Assembly: GCF_000255295.1 (NCBI RefSeq) | Contig: NC_017030.1 | Coordinates: 3,596,001 to 3,660,000 of the forward strand | DNA length: 64,000 nt | Reading direction: 5' to 3' | Origin: Corallococcus coralloides DSM 2259 | GTDB taxonomy: Bacteria > Myxococcota > Myxococcia > Myxococcales > Myxococcaceae | Part shown: in pieces, positions 33,608 through 44,265 of the stretch | Position numbering within the stretch: the stretch's first letter is position 1 | How the letters are laid out: each line of letters begins with the position of its first letter | Notes under the pieces: generated by a model | Database searches by the model: none | Told to the model about the DNA's origin: nothing | The model's input: only the letters and a program-made list of their open reading frames with translations | Position numbers and translations under genes: made by a program

Positions 33608-35011
33608 TTGGAAACCCCTGGACGCAGATTCGGAAGCGCCGTGGTCATCGGCGGCAGCATGGCGGGGCTCCTGAGCGCGCGGGTGCTCGCGGACCACTTC
33701 GACAAGGTGACGCTGGTGGAGCGGGATGTCCGGGGGGAGGGGCCCGCCGCGCGCAAAGGTGTTCCGCAAGGGCCGCACATCCACGTGCTGTTGGACACGG
33801 GCCGGCGCATCCTCGACAAGTACTTCCCGGACCTGTTCGAGCAACTCCAGGTCCAGGGCGCCGAACTCATCGACTCGAGTGGAGACCTCGCCTGGCACCA
33901 CTTCGGGGTGTGGAAGCTGCGCCGCACCAGCGGCATCCCCGGGCTGCTGTGCACCCGGCCCCTGCTCGAGTGGAACGTCCTGCGCCGGGTGAAGGCGCGG
34001 CCCAACGTCGCGGTGCGCGAGGGCTGCTCCATCGAAGGGCTCATCTCCGATGAGAAGGGCACGGGGCGCATCACGGGCGTCCGGGTCAAGACACCCCAGG
34101 GCGAGGAGTCGTGGGAGGCGGACCTCGTCGTGGATGCCAGTGGCCGGGGCTCGCGGATGCCTCAGTGGTTGGAGGCCATCGGCTACGCGCGCCCGGAGGA
34201 AGAGCAGGTCATCGTGGACCTTTCCTACACGACGTGCCTGCACGAGCCGCCGCCCCACTTCCAGAAGGAATGGAAGGCGCTCTTCCTCTATCCAAGTCCT
34301 CCCAAGGCCTGGCGCGCGGGTTTCATCTCACACGTGGAGGGAGGCCGGTGGCTCGTCACCCTCAATGGCTACTTCGGGGAGCACGCGCCCACCGAGTACG
34401 CGGGGTTCCTCGAGTACGCGCGCTCACTGACGCGTCCGGACCTGTACGAGTACCTGAAAGAGGCCACGCCGATAGGGCCCATCTCCCAGCACAAGGTGAA
34501 GGACTGCCGGTGGCGGCACTACGAGAAGCTGCCCCGCTTTCCCGAGGGGCTGGTCATCCTGGGAGACGCCGCGTGTGCCTTCAACCCCCTCTACGGGCAA
34601 GGCATGTCGGTGGCGGGGCTTGGCGCCGAGTTGCTGGACACCTGCCTTCGCGAGCAGGCCGAACGAGGCGAGCTATCGGGACTGGCGCAGCGCTTCCGCG
34701 AGCGGCTGCCTGAAGTCATCCGGCTCCCGTGGCTGTTGGGCACGGGCATGGACCTGCTGTATCCGCAGGCCGTCGGGAAGCGGCCCTTCGGGCTGGGCTT
34801 GCTGCATTGGTACATCCTGCGGCTGATGGAGCGCACGTCGACCGACGCACACGTCCATCGCCAGTTCTACCGGATACTGCACCTGCATGCGGGGCTGGAG
34901 GCGGTTCTCCAGCCCTCCGTGGCCTTGCCCGTGTTGGGCCACGGCGTCATGTCGCTCCTCCGCCCGCTCAAGCGGCTGGCGAATACCGAGACACGGCCTC
35001 CCCCTCTTTAG
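33608..35011 (+). CDS. FAD-dependent monooxygenase/geranylgeranyl-reductase-like protein
   Basis: A 467-residue flavoprotein. The N-terminal Rossmann loop is SAVVIGGSMAGLLSARVLAD, the middle has LVVDASGRGSRMPQWLEAIG (D-G/A-S-G-R type) and the second FAD motif is GLVILGDAACAFNPLYGQGM then SVAG, the G-D-A of class A flavin hydroxylases. TTG at 33608 is chosen as start since GGAGG lies eight bases before it; TTG 33593 is in frame. It resembles epoxidases and halogenase-like oxidoreductases of secondary metabolism (LasC-like), but no biosynthetic genes are beside it. Substrate unknown. Confidence 0.82.
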   Translation: METPGRRFGSAVVIGGSMAGLLSARVLADHFDKVTLVERDVRGEGPAARKGVPQGPHIHVLLDTGRRILDKYFPDLFEQLQVQGAELIDSSGDLAWHHFGVWKLRRTSGIPGLLCTRPLLEWNVLRRVKARPNVAVREGCSIEGLISDEKGTGRITGVRVKTPQGEESWEADLVVDASGRGSRMPQWLEAIGYARPEEEQVIVDLSYTTCLHEPPPHFQKEWKALFLYPSPPKAWRAGFISHVEGGRWLVTLNGYFGEHAPTEYAGFLEYARSLTRPDLYEYLKEATPIGPISQHKVKDCRWRHYEKLPRFPEGLVILGDAACAFNPLYGQGMSVAGLGAELLDTCLREQAERGELSGLAQRFRERLPEVIRLPWLLGTGMDLLYPQAVGKRPFGLGLLHWYILRLMERTSTDAHVHRQFYRILHLHAGLEAVLQPSVALPVLGHGVMSLLRPLKRLANTETRPPPL

Positions 35012-35029
35012 GAGACGTTCTGGAGACGC
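35008..35029. repeat. GGAGAC double-box repeat, right copy
   Basis: Counterpart of the copy at 26215-26236 (18 of 22 bases). It overlaps the stop codon of the flavoprotein gene and lies 70 bases from the tRNA-Glu end. Confidence 0.4.
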
Positions 35030-35040
35030 GAAGGAGCCCG

Positions 35041-35091
35041 AAAAACACCGAGGCCGGAAACCGCTGGGTCTCAGCGGCTTCCGGCCTCGGT
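35041..35091 (-). terminator. Strong terminator of the tRNA operon
   Basis: ACCGAGGCCGGAA (35047-35059) and CCGCTG (35061-35066) pair with CAGCGG (35072-35077) and TTCCGGCCTCGGT (35079-35091), broken by one A/C mismatch. On the minus strand GTTTTT follows. It is directly behind tRNA-Glu. Confidence 0.85.
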
Positions 35092-35098
35092 CCTTCAG

Positions 35099-35171
35099 TG
35101 TCCCCGACGGGATTCGAACCCGTGTTACCGGCTTGAAAGGCCAGCGTCCTGGGCCTCTAGACGACGGGGAC
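35099..35171 (-). tRNA. tRNA-Glu (anticodon TTC)
   Basis: 73 bases. The acceptor arms GTCCCCG and CGGGGAC pair fully, the anticodon arm CTGGC-CTTTCAA-GCCGG carries TTC, and the T-arm is ACGGG-TTCGAAT-CCCGT. Discriminator A; CCA is not encoded. It closely resembles E. coli tRNA-Glu. It lies 12 bases after tRNA-Lys. Confidence 0.96.
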
Positions 35172-35183
35172 GTCGTCACTGCT

Positions 35184-35256
<73 letters not shown>

Positions 35257-35445
35257 GCTATTCTTTTTTTGGCACCGGCTGCGGATCCGCCAGCGGCCCC
35301 GCGAGGCGCTTCCTACCAGCAGCGCCCGGGGAGTTCCACTGGCGATCGCAGGCGCCCCTTCCTGACACGCCCCGTCCCGACCCGCGGTGAACATCCGCCG
35401 GCCCGTCGCCCTCCACCCGTCAGCGTCCGGCGCTATACACGGGGC

Positions 35446-35985
35446 ATGTCCCAGGAAGCTCCCGAACCGCCCGACGACACCCCCGAGGACGAAGAGGCAG
35501 GGGAGCAGGCCCCGTTCCGCCGCTACCTCACCCGCGCGGGCGCCGAGCGCATGCACCGCGAGTTGCTCCAGCTCCTCAACGAGGCCCGCCCCAAGGTCAC
35601 CGCCGAGGTCTCCGCCGCCGCCGCCCAGGGCGACCGTTCAGAAAACGCCGAATACATCTACGGCAAGAAGCGCCTCCGGGAGATCGACCGGCGCATCCGC
35701 TTCCTCTCCAAGCGCCTGGACACCGCCACCATCGTCACCCCTTCCGAACAGGGCGACCGCTCGAAAGTCTACTTCGGCGCCACCGTTACCCTGGAGGACG
35801 AGGGCGGAATCCGCAGCACGTACCAGATTGTCGGTTCGGACGAGATCGACGCCTCCGGAGGCCGCATCAGCGTCGAGTCACCCATGGGCCGCGCGCTCCT
35901 TCGCAAGGCCCTGGGCGACACCGTGGAGGTGCGGCGCCCACGGGGTGAGATTGAACTCACCCTGGTGGACATCCGCTACGACTAG
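35446..35985 (+). CDS. greB: Transcript cleavage/elongation factor GreB
   Basis: A 179-residue Gre factor that helps paused RNA polymerase by cutting the backtracked RNA. After an acidic Pro/Glu-rich N-terminal extension of about 25 residues, the coiled coil carries the catalytic acidic tip in AAAQGDRSENAEYIYGKKRL, and REIDRRIRFLSKRLD closely follows GreB rather than GreA. The FKBP-like C-terminal domain has VYFGATVTLEDEGG and SPMGRALLRKALGD. It lies downstream of the divergent tRNA operon. Confidence 0.93.
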   Translation: MSQEAPEPPDDTPEDEEAGEQAPFRRYLTRAGAERMHRELLQLLNEARPKVTAEVSAAAAQGDRSENAEYIYGKKRLREIDRRIRFLSKRLDTATIVTPSEQGDRSKVYFGATVTLEDEGGIRSTYQIVGSDEIDASGGRISVESPMGRALLRKALGDTVEVRRPRGEIELTLVDIRYD

Positions 35986-35994
35986 GACGCTCCC

Positions 35995-36981
35995 ATGCCC
36001 CGGACGCCAGAGCTCAGCTCCCATGCTCGCCGCACCTATTCGCGCCTGAGCAGCGCGGACCTGGCCGCGTCCGCGGAGGAGTCCCTGTCCCTGGACGACC
36101 TGGGCCTGGAGTCCGGCGGTGACCGCGTGGGCCTGGCGTTCGGCACCTACAGCCAGGAGGGCCTGGAGCACGCCCTCCGGGCCTACGGCTTCGCGCAGCG
36201 CCTGGAGGAGCGGGTGGGCCCCGTCGACGTGCGCCTGTCCTGCCAGGATCCGTTCCAGCCGCGCATCACGGTCCTGAGCCGCCGCTACCACGCGGCCGTC
36301 GTGGACCTGTCCCTGCGTCAGGCCCTGGGCGCGGAGGTCGGCTTCACCCGCTCGGCCGCGGAGGCGCCGCTGCTCTACGTGGACAGCCTCCTGCTGCAGC
36401 ACCCGGGGCGCCCCTTCGATTGGAACCGTCCGCCGCTCCCGGGACAGCTCCATCCCGGACTCTCCCTGTCGCGCGACCTGATGGAGCTTCTGCACCTCAT
36501 GGCCCGCCGCATCGGCGCGGAAGGCGTGGCGCTGATGCCCGCGACCTTCTCCGCCGCGTGCGTCTACGAGCCACGCTTCACCTTCGTGGACGGCGCCGCG
36601 CAGGGACACTTCAGCGCGCTTCGCCGCGCGGGCCGCGGCTGGCCCCGCTGGCTCGTGGCGTGGGCGGTGGAGCTGGGCTGCATGCGGGACGCGCAGGGAC
36701 AGGCGGCCCTCTTCACGCCCACGCCGATGATCAGCCCCCTGTCGCGGCGGGTGGCCCGCCGGCTCGACACGAACGGTTGGCACAAGGCCTGGCGCTTCCA
36801 CGCGAAGCAGGTGCTGTCCCTGGACGAAGAGTCGCTGCAGGCGCGCTTCCCCTGGGCCCGAATGCCCCCCGGCCCCCCGCCCGAGAGGGTGGTGGAGGTG
36901 CTCGGGTATGATCCGCTGGCGCCCGCGTCTCCGTTCCAGGACGCTGGCGAGCCCGCGCTGCGCACGGCCGCGACGTCCTGA
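35995..36981 (+). CDS. Conserved hypothetical protein
   Basis: A 328-residue soluble protein with no signal peptide or membrane segment, nine bases after greB and so probably in its operon. Recognisable text includes GLAFGTYSQEGLEHALRAYG, QPRITVLSRRYHAAVVDLSL and ARRLDTNGWHKAWRFHAKQV. An acetyltransferase-like alpha/beta layout is possible but not proven. I do not recognise the family. Confidence 0.7.
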   Translation: MPRTPELSSHARRTYSRLSSADLAASAEESLSLDDLGLESGGDRVGLAFGTYSQEGLEHALRAYGFAQRLEERVGPVDVRLSCQDPFQPRITVLSRRYHAAVVDLSLRQALGAEVGFTRSAAEAPLLYVDSLLLQHPGRPFDWNRPPLPGQLHPGLSLSRDLMELLHLMARRIGAEGVALMPATFSAACVYEPRFTFVDGAAQGHFSALRRAGRGWPRWLVAWAVELGCMRDAQGQAALFTPTPMISPLSRRVARRLDTNGWHKAWRFHAKQVLSLDEESLQARFPWARMPPGPPPERVVEVLGYDPLAPASPFQDAGEPALRTAATS

Positions 36982-37084
36982 GGGCCGCTGTAGCGCCCTG
37001 TTCCGTCGGGAACGGCCGTGCTGTTTCGGACGGACCTTCGTGCTTTCAGACGGGAATGCGGCTGGTGGCCCCTCGTTCGGTGCC

Positions 37085-37090
37085 TATATT
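37085..37090 (+). promoter_or_regulatory. Possible -10 element for the PhoH gene
   Basis: TATATT lies 78 bases before the PhoH start in very GC-rich DNA. No good -35 hexamer is present 17 bases before, so this is weak. Confidence 0.25.
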
Positions 37091-37167
37091 GGAAGGCGTC
37101 GGTCCTCCACGGTCGTCGCTCGCCGTCAGCAATCGCACCCGAACCAGGTCAGGTCGCGAAGCCCACG

Positions 37168-38487
37168 ATGCGAAAGAACTTCATCCTCGACACGAACGTC
37201 CTCCTCCATGACCCCCGCAGCATCTACGGGTTCAAGGACAACAACGTCATCATCCCCATCTACGTCATCGAGGAGATCGATCAGTTCAAGCGCGATCTCT
37301 CCGAGCTGGGGCGCAACGCGCGACTGGTGGCGCGCTACCTGGACTCCTTCCGCGCTGAAGGCTCCCTGAAGGAGGGCGTCCCGCTGCCGCACGGCGGGAT
37401 GCTCCGCGTGGCCTTCACCGACCGTTCGCTGCCGTCCTCCATGGCGGACAGCAACCTGGTGGACAACCGCATCCTCGCGGTGGCCCTGGACCTGATGGAG
37501 ACCGAGCCGGAGACCCAGGCCGTCTTCATCACCAAGGACACCAACCTGCGCATCCGCGCCGACGCCCTGGGCCTGTCCGCCCAGGACTTCGACACCGAGC
37601 GCGTGGAGATCACCGACCTCTACACCGGCTTCACGGAGCTGCTCGTCCCCACGGAGATGGTGGATCAGCTCTACAAGCCCGGCGGCGAGGTGGAGGTGCC
37701 GGCCCAGGACCGGCTCTTCCCCAACCAGCTGGTGCTGCTCAAGGACGAACTCAACCCGTCCCACACCGCCATGGCCCGCTTCAACGGCGCCAAGGCGCGG
37801 CTCGTGCCGCTCGCGCGCAGCAGCAAGGAAGGCACCTGGGGCATCCGGCCGCGCAACATGGAGCAGGCCTTCTGCCTGGACCTGCTGCTCAATGACGAGA
37901 TCAAACTCGTGACGATTGTCGGCAAGGCGGGCACGGGCAAGACGCTGCTCGCCATCGCCGCGGGCCTGCAGAAGGTGACGGAGGAGGGGCTGTACCACAA
38001 GCTGCTGGTCAGCCGTCCCATCTTCCCCCTGGGCCGGGACATCGGCTACCTGCCCGGCAGCGTCGAGGAGAAGCTCAACCCCTGGATGCAGCCCATCTTC
38101 GACAACGTCGAGTTCCTCATGAACCTGAGCCGCGCGGACAAGAAGGCCGGGCGCGGCCACCATGAGCTCATCGACCTGGGGCTGATGGAGATCGAACCGC
38201 TCACGTACATCCGCGGGCGCAGCATCCCCAACCAGTTCATCATCGTGGACGAGGCGCAGAACCTCACCCCGCACGAGGTAAAAACAATCCTCACCCGCGT
38301 GGGCGACAACACGAAGATCATCCTCACCGGCGACCCGTTCCAGATCGACAACCCGTACGTGGACTCCACGAACAACGGGCTGGTGCACGTGGTCAACCGC
38401 TTCAAGAACGAGAAGATCGCCGGCCACATCACCATGGCCAAGGGCGAGCGCAGCATGCTGGCCGAGTTGGCGGCCAACCTGCTGTAG
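37168..38487 (+). CDS. PhoH-family ATPase with N-terminal PIN domain
   Basis: A 439-residue protein. Residues 1-140 form a PIN nuclease domain: NFILDTNVLLHDP with the first Asp, VIEEIDQFK, NRILAVALDLM and the later Asp in VFITKDTNLRIRA. From about residue 230 a PhoH ATPase domain follows with Walker A IVGKAGTGKTLLAIAAGL and Walker B FIIVDEAQNLTPHEVKTILT. The pair makes a YlaK-type PhoH2 protein, members of which act as RNA helicase and ribonuclease. A promoter-proximal GTG frame upstream (37018) is not used because it lacks PIN homology. Confidence 0.93.
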   Translation: MRKNFILDTNVLLHDPRSIYGFKDNNVIIPIYVIEEIDQFKRDLSELGRNARLVARYLDSFRAEGSLKEGVPLPHGGMLRVAFTDRSLPSSMADSNLVDNRILAVALDLMETEPETQAVFITKDTNLRIRADALGLSAQDFDTERVEITDLYTGFTELLVPTEMVDQLYKPGGEVEVPAQDRLFPNQLVLLKDELNPSHTAMARFNGAKARLVPLARSSKEGTWGIRPRNMEQAFCLDLLLNDEIKLVTIVGKAGTGKTLLAIAAGLQKVTEEGLYHKLLVSRPIFPLGRDIGYLPGSVEEKLNPWMQPIFDNVEFLMNLSRADKKAGRGHHELIDLGLMEIEPLTYIRGRSIPNQFIIVDEAQNLTPHEVKTILTRVGDNTKIILTGDPFQIDNPYVDSTNNGLVHVVNRFKNEKIAGHITMAKGERSMLAELAANLL

Positions 38488-38521
38488 AGCGCCGAAGGCC
38501 CGCGCCTGATAGAGACGTGTC

Positions 38522-38839
38522 ATGACCCAGGACGGCACCGACAAGCCCGACACCCCCGGCGAGGAGAAGAAGCCCCTCGTCGAGTACCCCTCCGTGTACG
38601 AGTACAAGGTGATGGGCAAGGCGACGGTCGAGGAGACGCCCGGCTTCGAGGAGCACGTGCGCTCGCTCTTCCGGCGGAAGCTGGGGTCGGAGGTCTCTCC
38701 GGACTCCATCCACGTGCAGCACAGCCGCAAGGGGAAGTTCGTGTCCCTGAGCGTGTCCGTGCTGCTGTTGTCCGAGGAGCAGCGCCGGGCCATCTACGCC
38801 GAGCTGCACCAGGATCCCCGCATCGTCTACTACCTGTGA
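38522..38839 (+). CDS. DUF493 (YbeD-like) protein
   Basis: A 105-residue protein. After an acidic start the DUF493 signature YPSVYEYKVMGKATVEETPG is seen, followed by VQHSRKGKFVSLSVSVLLLS and DPRIVYYL, an ACT-like ferredoxin fold. YbeD members in enterobacteria are linked to lipoate metabolism, but the role is not settled. It follows PhoH by 34 bases. Confidence 0.85.
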   Translation: MTQDGTDKPDTPGEEKKPLVEYPSVYEYKVMGKATVEETPGFEEHVRSLFRRKLGSEVSPDSIHVQHSRKGKFVSLSVSVLLLSEEQRRAIYAELHQDPRIVYYL

Positions 38840-38926
38840 GGCAGGCGGTGCGCGGGCGGATGCCCCAGGGCGCCCGGAGGCCGCCGGCGGCTGGAAGTCC
38901 GGCCGGGGTGCGTATATGAGGGTGGA

Positions 38927-39688
38927 ATGAGTCCCGCCGAGCACTTCCCGCTGTACCACCCGCCGGGGGCGCAGCGCGCGTTCGGATCCGACGACGCCAC
39001 GCGCCGCTTCGCCAAGGTGGCCCAGCTCGAGCAGGGCTCCCGCGTGCTGGTGCTCGGCTGTGGCCCGGAGGGCAGCGCCGCCGTGCTGCTGGCCCAGGAG
39101 CTCAAGTGCTCCGTGGTGGCCGTGGACACGGATGAGACCCTGGTGTCCCCCGTCCGCGAGCGCGTGCGCGCCCAGGGCCTGGCGGATCGCATTGAAGTCC
39201 GCCGCGTGGCGCCGGACGCGTTGGGCATGCTGGATGGTCCCTTCCACGGCATCCTCGTGCCGGGGCGCGTGCAGTACCCGCTGGACGTGTCGCTGCGCAC
39301 GTTCCGCCCGCTCCTGGGCAAGCGCGGCCGCGTGGGCTTCACCTTCCCGGCGCGCGTGGGCCGCTTCACGCCCAAGCCTGTGCTGGACTTCTGGGAGAAG
39401 CGCCTGGGCGCGCCGCTGCTCTTGCCGCGCGAGCTGCTCCAGGCGCTGGAGACCGCCGGCTTCGAGCCGGAGTCCGTGGAGTCGCTGCACGACACGGAGC
39501 TGGACGCGCTCTACAAGGACATGGAAGCGCACCTGCCGGAAGGCGCTGGGCCGGAGAGCGGCACCTTCCGCGAGGAGCTGGCCCTGCACCGCGAGCACAA
39601 CCAGCGGCCGGGCGTCAGCTACGCGTTCGCCGTGGGCCGTCGCAAGGAGCCGGGCGAAAAGCCCCCGGCGTCGCGCGACCGCGGCTGA
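38927..39688 (+). CDS. Class I SAM-dependent methyltransferase-like protein
   Basis: A 253-residue protein with the SAM-binding loop RVLVLGCGPEGSAAVLLAQE and acidic ribose-binding residue in SVVAVDTDETLVSPVRERV. DRIEVRRVAPDALGMLDGPF follows as motif II-like region. The C-terminal part (FWEKRLGAPLLLPRELLQAL) is less conserved. Substrate unknown. Confidence 0.8.
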   Translation: MSPAEHFPLYHPPGAQRAFGSDDATRRFAKVAQLEQGSRVLVLGCGPEGSAAVLLAQELKCSVVAVDTDETLVSPVRERVRAQGLADRIEVRRVAPDALGMLDGPFHGILVPGRVQYPLDVSLRTFRPLLGKRGRVGFTFPARVGRFTPKPVLDFWEKRLGAPLLLPRELLQALETAGFEPESVESLHDTELDALYKDMEAHLPEGAGPESGTFREELALHREHNQRPGVSYAFAVGRRKEPGEKPPASRDRG

Positions 39689-39754
39689 AGTCTTTCGGAG
39701 TCTTGATGCGTGGGGGCGGGCCCGGACTGCCTGGGCCCTTCAACCGCCAGGGGA

Positions 39755-40843
39755 CTACTGCACGCCGTTGAAGTCGAGCAGCTCGATGGACTCGGGCGCC
39801 ACGGACAGCGTGACCTGCTCGCGGTAGCCGGCCGCGTCGCCGCCGACCTGGAAGGGCATGGGGCGCGCGAAGCGGATGGTGACCTCGCGGGCGTGGAAGT
39901 CGTGCAGGCCTTCCGGAGCCCAGCGGCCGTTCCACAGGCGGGGGAGGTTGGCCAGCACCTGCGTGGGCGACACCTGGCCCAGACGCAGCTGCAGGAAGCC
40001 CCGGCGGTCATTCGCGTGGGGGAACATGCGGAAGCCGTAGCCGTAGAAGGGCATGGTGCCCGCGGCGGCCATCATCAGCTTGCCCCGGAAGAGCACCGCG
40101 CCCGGCGCCAGCGGCGCGCCCAGCGTCTGGCCCTCCGCGCCCAGGCGGTAGGCCTCGGACGGGCCGTTGACGACTTCGCACTCCACCAGCACGGAGCTGG
40201 TGAGGTAGTGCGGCACCGTCTTGAAGGCCACCGCGGAGAAGTAGCCGCCACCGCCGGACATGACCCGCTTGAACATGCCCTTGCCCAGCGACTCCTTCAC
40301 GGAGATGTAGTCGTTGAGCACCTTGCCATCCACGCCCAGGCCCGCGAAGGGCGCGCGCTGGCCGTCCACCTGCACCAGGTCCATGGTGCGCACGCTGGGG
40401 AACTCCGCCGCGCGGGCGCGCACCACGTCGTTGAGGATGCCGTCGCCCCGGGTGCTGGACGCGTTGACGAACGCCGCGATGCCGTTGCCCGTGCCCAGCT
40501 TGAGGATGCCGAAGCGCGGCGCGGCCTGGCCGGCGAACTTCCCGCGCGGGCCCACCTGCTGCAGCACCTCGTTGACGAAGCCCATGAAGGTGCCGTCGCC
40601 GCCGCCGGTGAAGACGGTGGGGTAGCCCCGCTCCAGCACCGTCTGCGCGATGCGCCGCGCGTCCAACGGCGAGCGCGACAGGAACAGGTCCTCTTCCGGC
40701 ACCACGTGCGACAGCAGCTTGACGACCCGGGCGTCCACCTTGCGGGCGTTCGCGTTCAGCAGCACCGCGACCTTCGGTTCGGCGGACGGCAGCGCCGCGG
40801 GCGAGCGGCGGAAGTCCGTGGAACGCAGGGGCTGAACCAGCAT
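39755..40843 (-). CDS. Diacylglycerol-kinase-family lipid kinase
   Basis: A 362-residue protein of the DgkB/YegS family, which phosphorylates lipids such as diacylglycerol with ATP. KVAVLLNANARKVDARVV opens the domain and TVFTGGGDGTFMGFVNEVLQ holds the GGGDGT catalytic loop; the C-terminal domain has VRTMDLVQVDGQRAPFAGLG and ending ESIELLDFNGVQ. ATG 40843 follows CTGGAG at proper distance; an in-frame start further upstream is less likely. It is convergent with the methyltransferase gene. Confidence 0.9.
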   Translation of the reverse strand: MLVQPLRSTDFRRSPAALPSAEPKVAVLLNANARKVDARVVKLLSHVVPEEDLFLSRSPLDARRIAQTVLERGYPTVFTGGGDGTFMGFVNEVLQQVGPRGKFAGQAAPRFGILKLGTGNGIAAFVNASSTRGDGILNDVVRARAAEFPSVRTMDLVQVDGQRAPFAGLGVDGKVLNDYISVKESLGKGMFKRVMSGGGGYFSAVAFKTVPHYLTSSVLVECEVVNGPSEAYRLGAEGQTLGAPLAPGAVLFRGKLMMAAAGTMPFYGYGFRMFPHANDRRGFLQLRLGQVSPTQVLANLPRLWNGRWAPEGLHDFHAREVTIRFARPMPFQVGGDAAGYREQVTLSVAPESIELLDFNGVQ

Positions 40844-41246
40844 GGACGACTCCAGAGGGGCGGGGAGCGGTATGACAGCGATGACGCGGTTTGGACTGTG
40901 CACTTTTCTCGCCAACCCCTGACGCGCGGCGTTAGCCGGGCACCCTGATGTGATTTCGAGGGGTTGAACGGTCCGCTGGTGTCCAAAATGCCCGCCCGGT
41001 TGCTACCGCGGGGTGACGGCAGTGTAGAGCGCGTTACGCACCCGTGGCGCGCGGATGGCGTTCTGGTGACGCAGCGCCTTCCTGGACTGCGCACTGCGCT
41101 ACGCAGCGGCCGTCATCACCTTTGCGCTGGGTGCCCGGGCCCATGGAAACCCACCCTCGCGTTTGACACGCCGGGGGGGGTGGTTACGTTGGGCTTACAT
41201 CGGGATTTCGCAGGAAAAACGCAGTCATTTCCAGAGGATGGGAACC
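40844..41246. other. Intergenic region before dnaK
   Basis: About 400 bases between the divergent lipid kinase and dnaK. It holds the dnaK promoter candidate near its right end; no gene, repeat or RNA structure was recognised in the rest. Confidence 0.5.
41163..41190 (+). promoter_or_regulatory. Sigma-70-like promoter for dnaK
   Basis: A perfect TTGACA (41163-41168) and TACGTT (41185-41190) are separated by 16 bases, ending 56 bases before the dnaK start. A heat-shock sigma-32 type -10 was not obvious. Confidence 0.5.
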
Positions 41247-43160
<1,914 letters not shown>

Positions 43161-43199
43161 CTCCGTGAGCCTCCCGCCCCGCGGCGGGGGCTGAAGTCC

Positions 43200-43245
43200 C
43201 AAGGGCCGGTGCTCCGACGAGGGGCGCCGGCCTTCTTCTTTTTTC
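43200..43245 (+). terminator. Terminator of dnaK
   Basis: AAGGGCCGGTGCTCC and GGGGCGCCGGCCTT form a long stem with small mismatches over a GACGA loop, followed by CTTCTTTTTT. It lies 40 bases after the dnaK stop. Confidence 0.85.
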
Positions 43246-43379
43246 CGAGGCGGTGGACGGGTGTGCCGGACGCGGGATGAGGGCCGGGAGCAACCCCGCG
43301 AATTCACGCGGATGCGCGTGGCGGAGGCACTGCAAGGGGCGGGTGGGTTCCTCGCAGTCCACTCCGAAGGTGTCCCGCC

Positions 43380-44237
43380 ATGTCCCGCATCGACTCCCTG
43401 CTGTCCGGCGTCCTCCCCGACCTCGCCGCGCCCGAAGGCGTAGCGCTTCCCCTGGCCCCGCGCTCGGAGGCGCCTTCACGGACGTCGGCCGCTCCGGCCA
43501 ACTCCGTGGAGGTGTTTCGGGGGACCGGCGCGCCGGCCACGGCTTCCGCGCGGGCACCGCAGGTGGCGCCCCGGGCGCGGGAGGGCAACGGCTTCGACTT
43601 CGGCGTGGGGGGCGCGTTCCCGCCGAAGCCCACGGGCTCCATCCAGGAGCAGCTGAAGCAGGGGGCGCGGCTTTTGGAGCAGACCCAGGCCGCCGCGTTC
43701 AGCGTGACGTTGGACAAGGGCGCCTCGATGGATGCCTACGCGCGCAAGCAGCTGGGGCACCTGGACCCGAGCCCGCCCATCGCGGGTGCTCCCACGGCGC
43801 TCACCGACTACACCAGCACCATTCCCGGTGTGTCCGCGAGGGACGCCTTCGAGGCCTTCGTCAGCAATCCGGAGCTGCTCTTCGGTGCGGCGGGCATCTC
43901 GCTGCGGCCGGCGGCGAGCGCGCTGACGGACGGGGCCCGGCTGTTCCTGGAGGAGCAGGGGCCGCCGCCGGTGTGGGCGCCCATCACCGTGAAGCTCAAC
44001 GAGACGGAGCGCGTCGTCCACATCACCACCCTGGACGGACACCCGCTGCGCGGCACCAACCAGTTCGTCTTCGACGACGACGGCAGCGGCGGCACGCGCA
44101 TCCGACAGTACTCGGCCTTCCAGGGCAGCTCCCCGGCGACGTCGGTAGGCATGGCGCTGATGGATCCTATTGAACGGCAGCACGACATCTGGCGCAGCGT
44201 GCACGGGCAACTGCATGAGATGCTCAAGCCGCGTTGA
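43380..44237 (+). CDS. Hypothetical protein
   Basis: A 285-residue protein without signal peptide or membrane segment. The first 80 residues are Ala/Pro-rich and probably disordered; the rest has a globular look (FEAFVSNPELLFGAAGISLR, WAPITVKLNETERVVHITTL, IERQHDIWRSVHGQLHEMLK). Family not recognised. It lies between dnaK and a DCC-family gene with gaps that do not suggest an operon with dnaK. Confidence 0.65.
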   Translation: MSRIDSLLSGVLPDLAAPEGVALPLAPRSEAPSRTSAAPANSVEVFRGTGAPATASARAPQVAPRAREGNGFDFGVGGAFPPKPTGSIQEQLKQGARLLEQTQAAAFSVTLDKGASMDAYARKQLGHLDPSPPIAGAPTALTDYTSTIPGVSARDAFEAFVSNPELLFGAAGISLRPAASALTDGARLFLEEQGPPPVWAPITVKLNETERVVHITTLDGHPLRGTNQFVFDDDGSGGTRIRQYSAFQGSSPATSVGMALMDPIERQHDIWRSVHGQLHEMLKPR

Positions 44238-44265
44238 CATACTGGGTGTAAGGGGGAGGTGACCC

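Noticed and set aside
35047-35091. The large hairpin next to tRNA-Glu as a transposon inverted repeat
   Set aside because: Position, single mismatch and minus-strand T-run fit an intrinsic terminator of the tRNA operon better.
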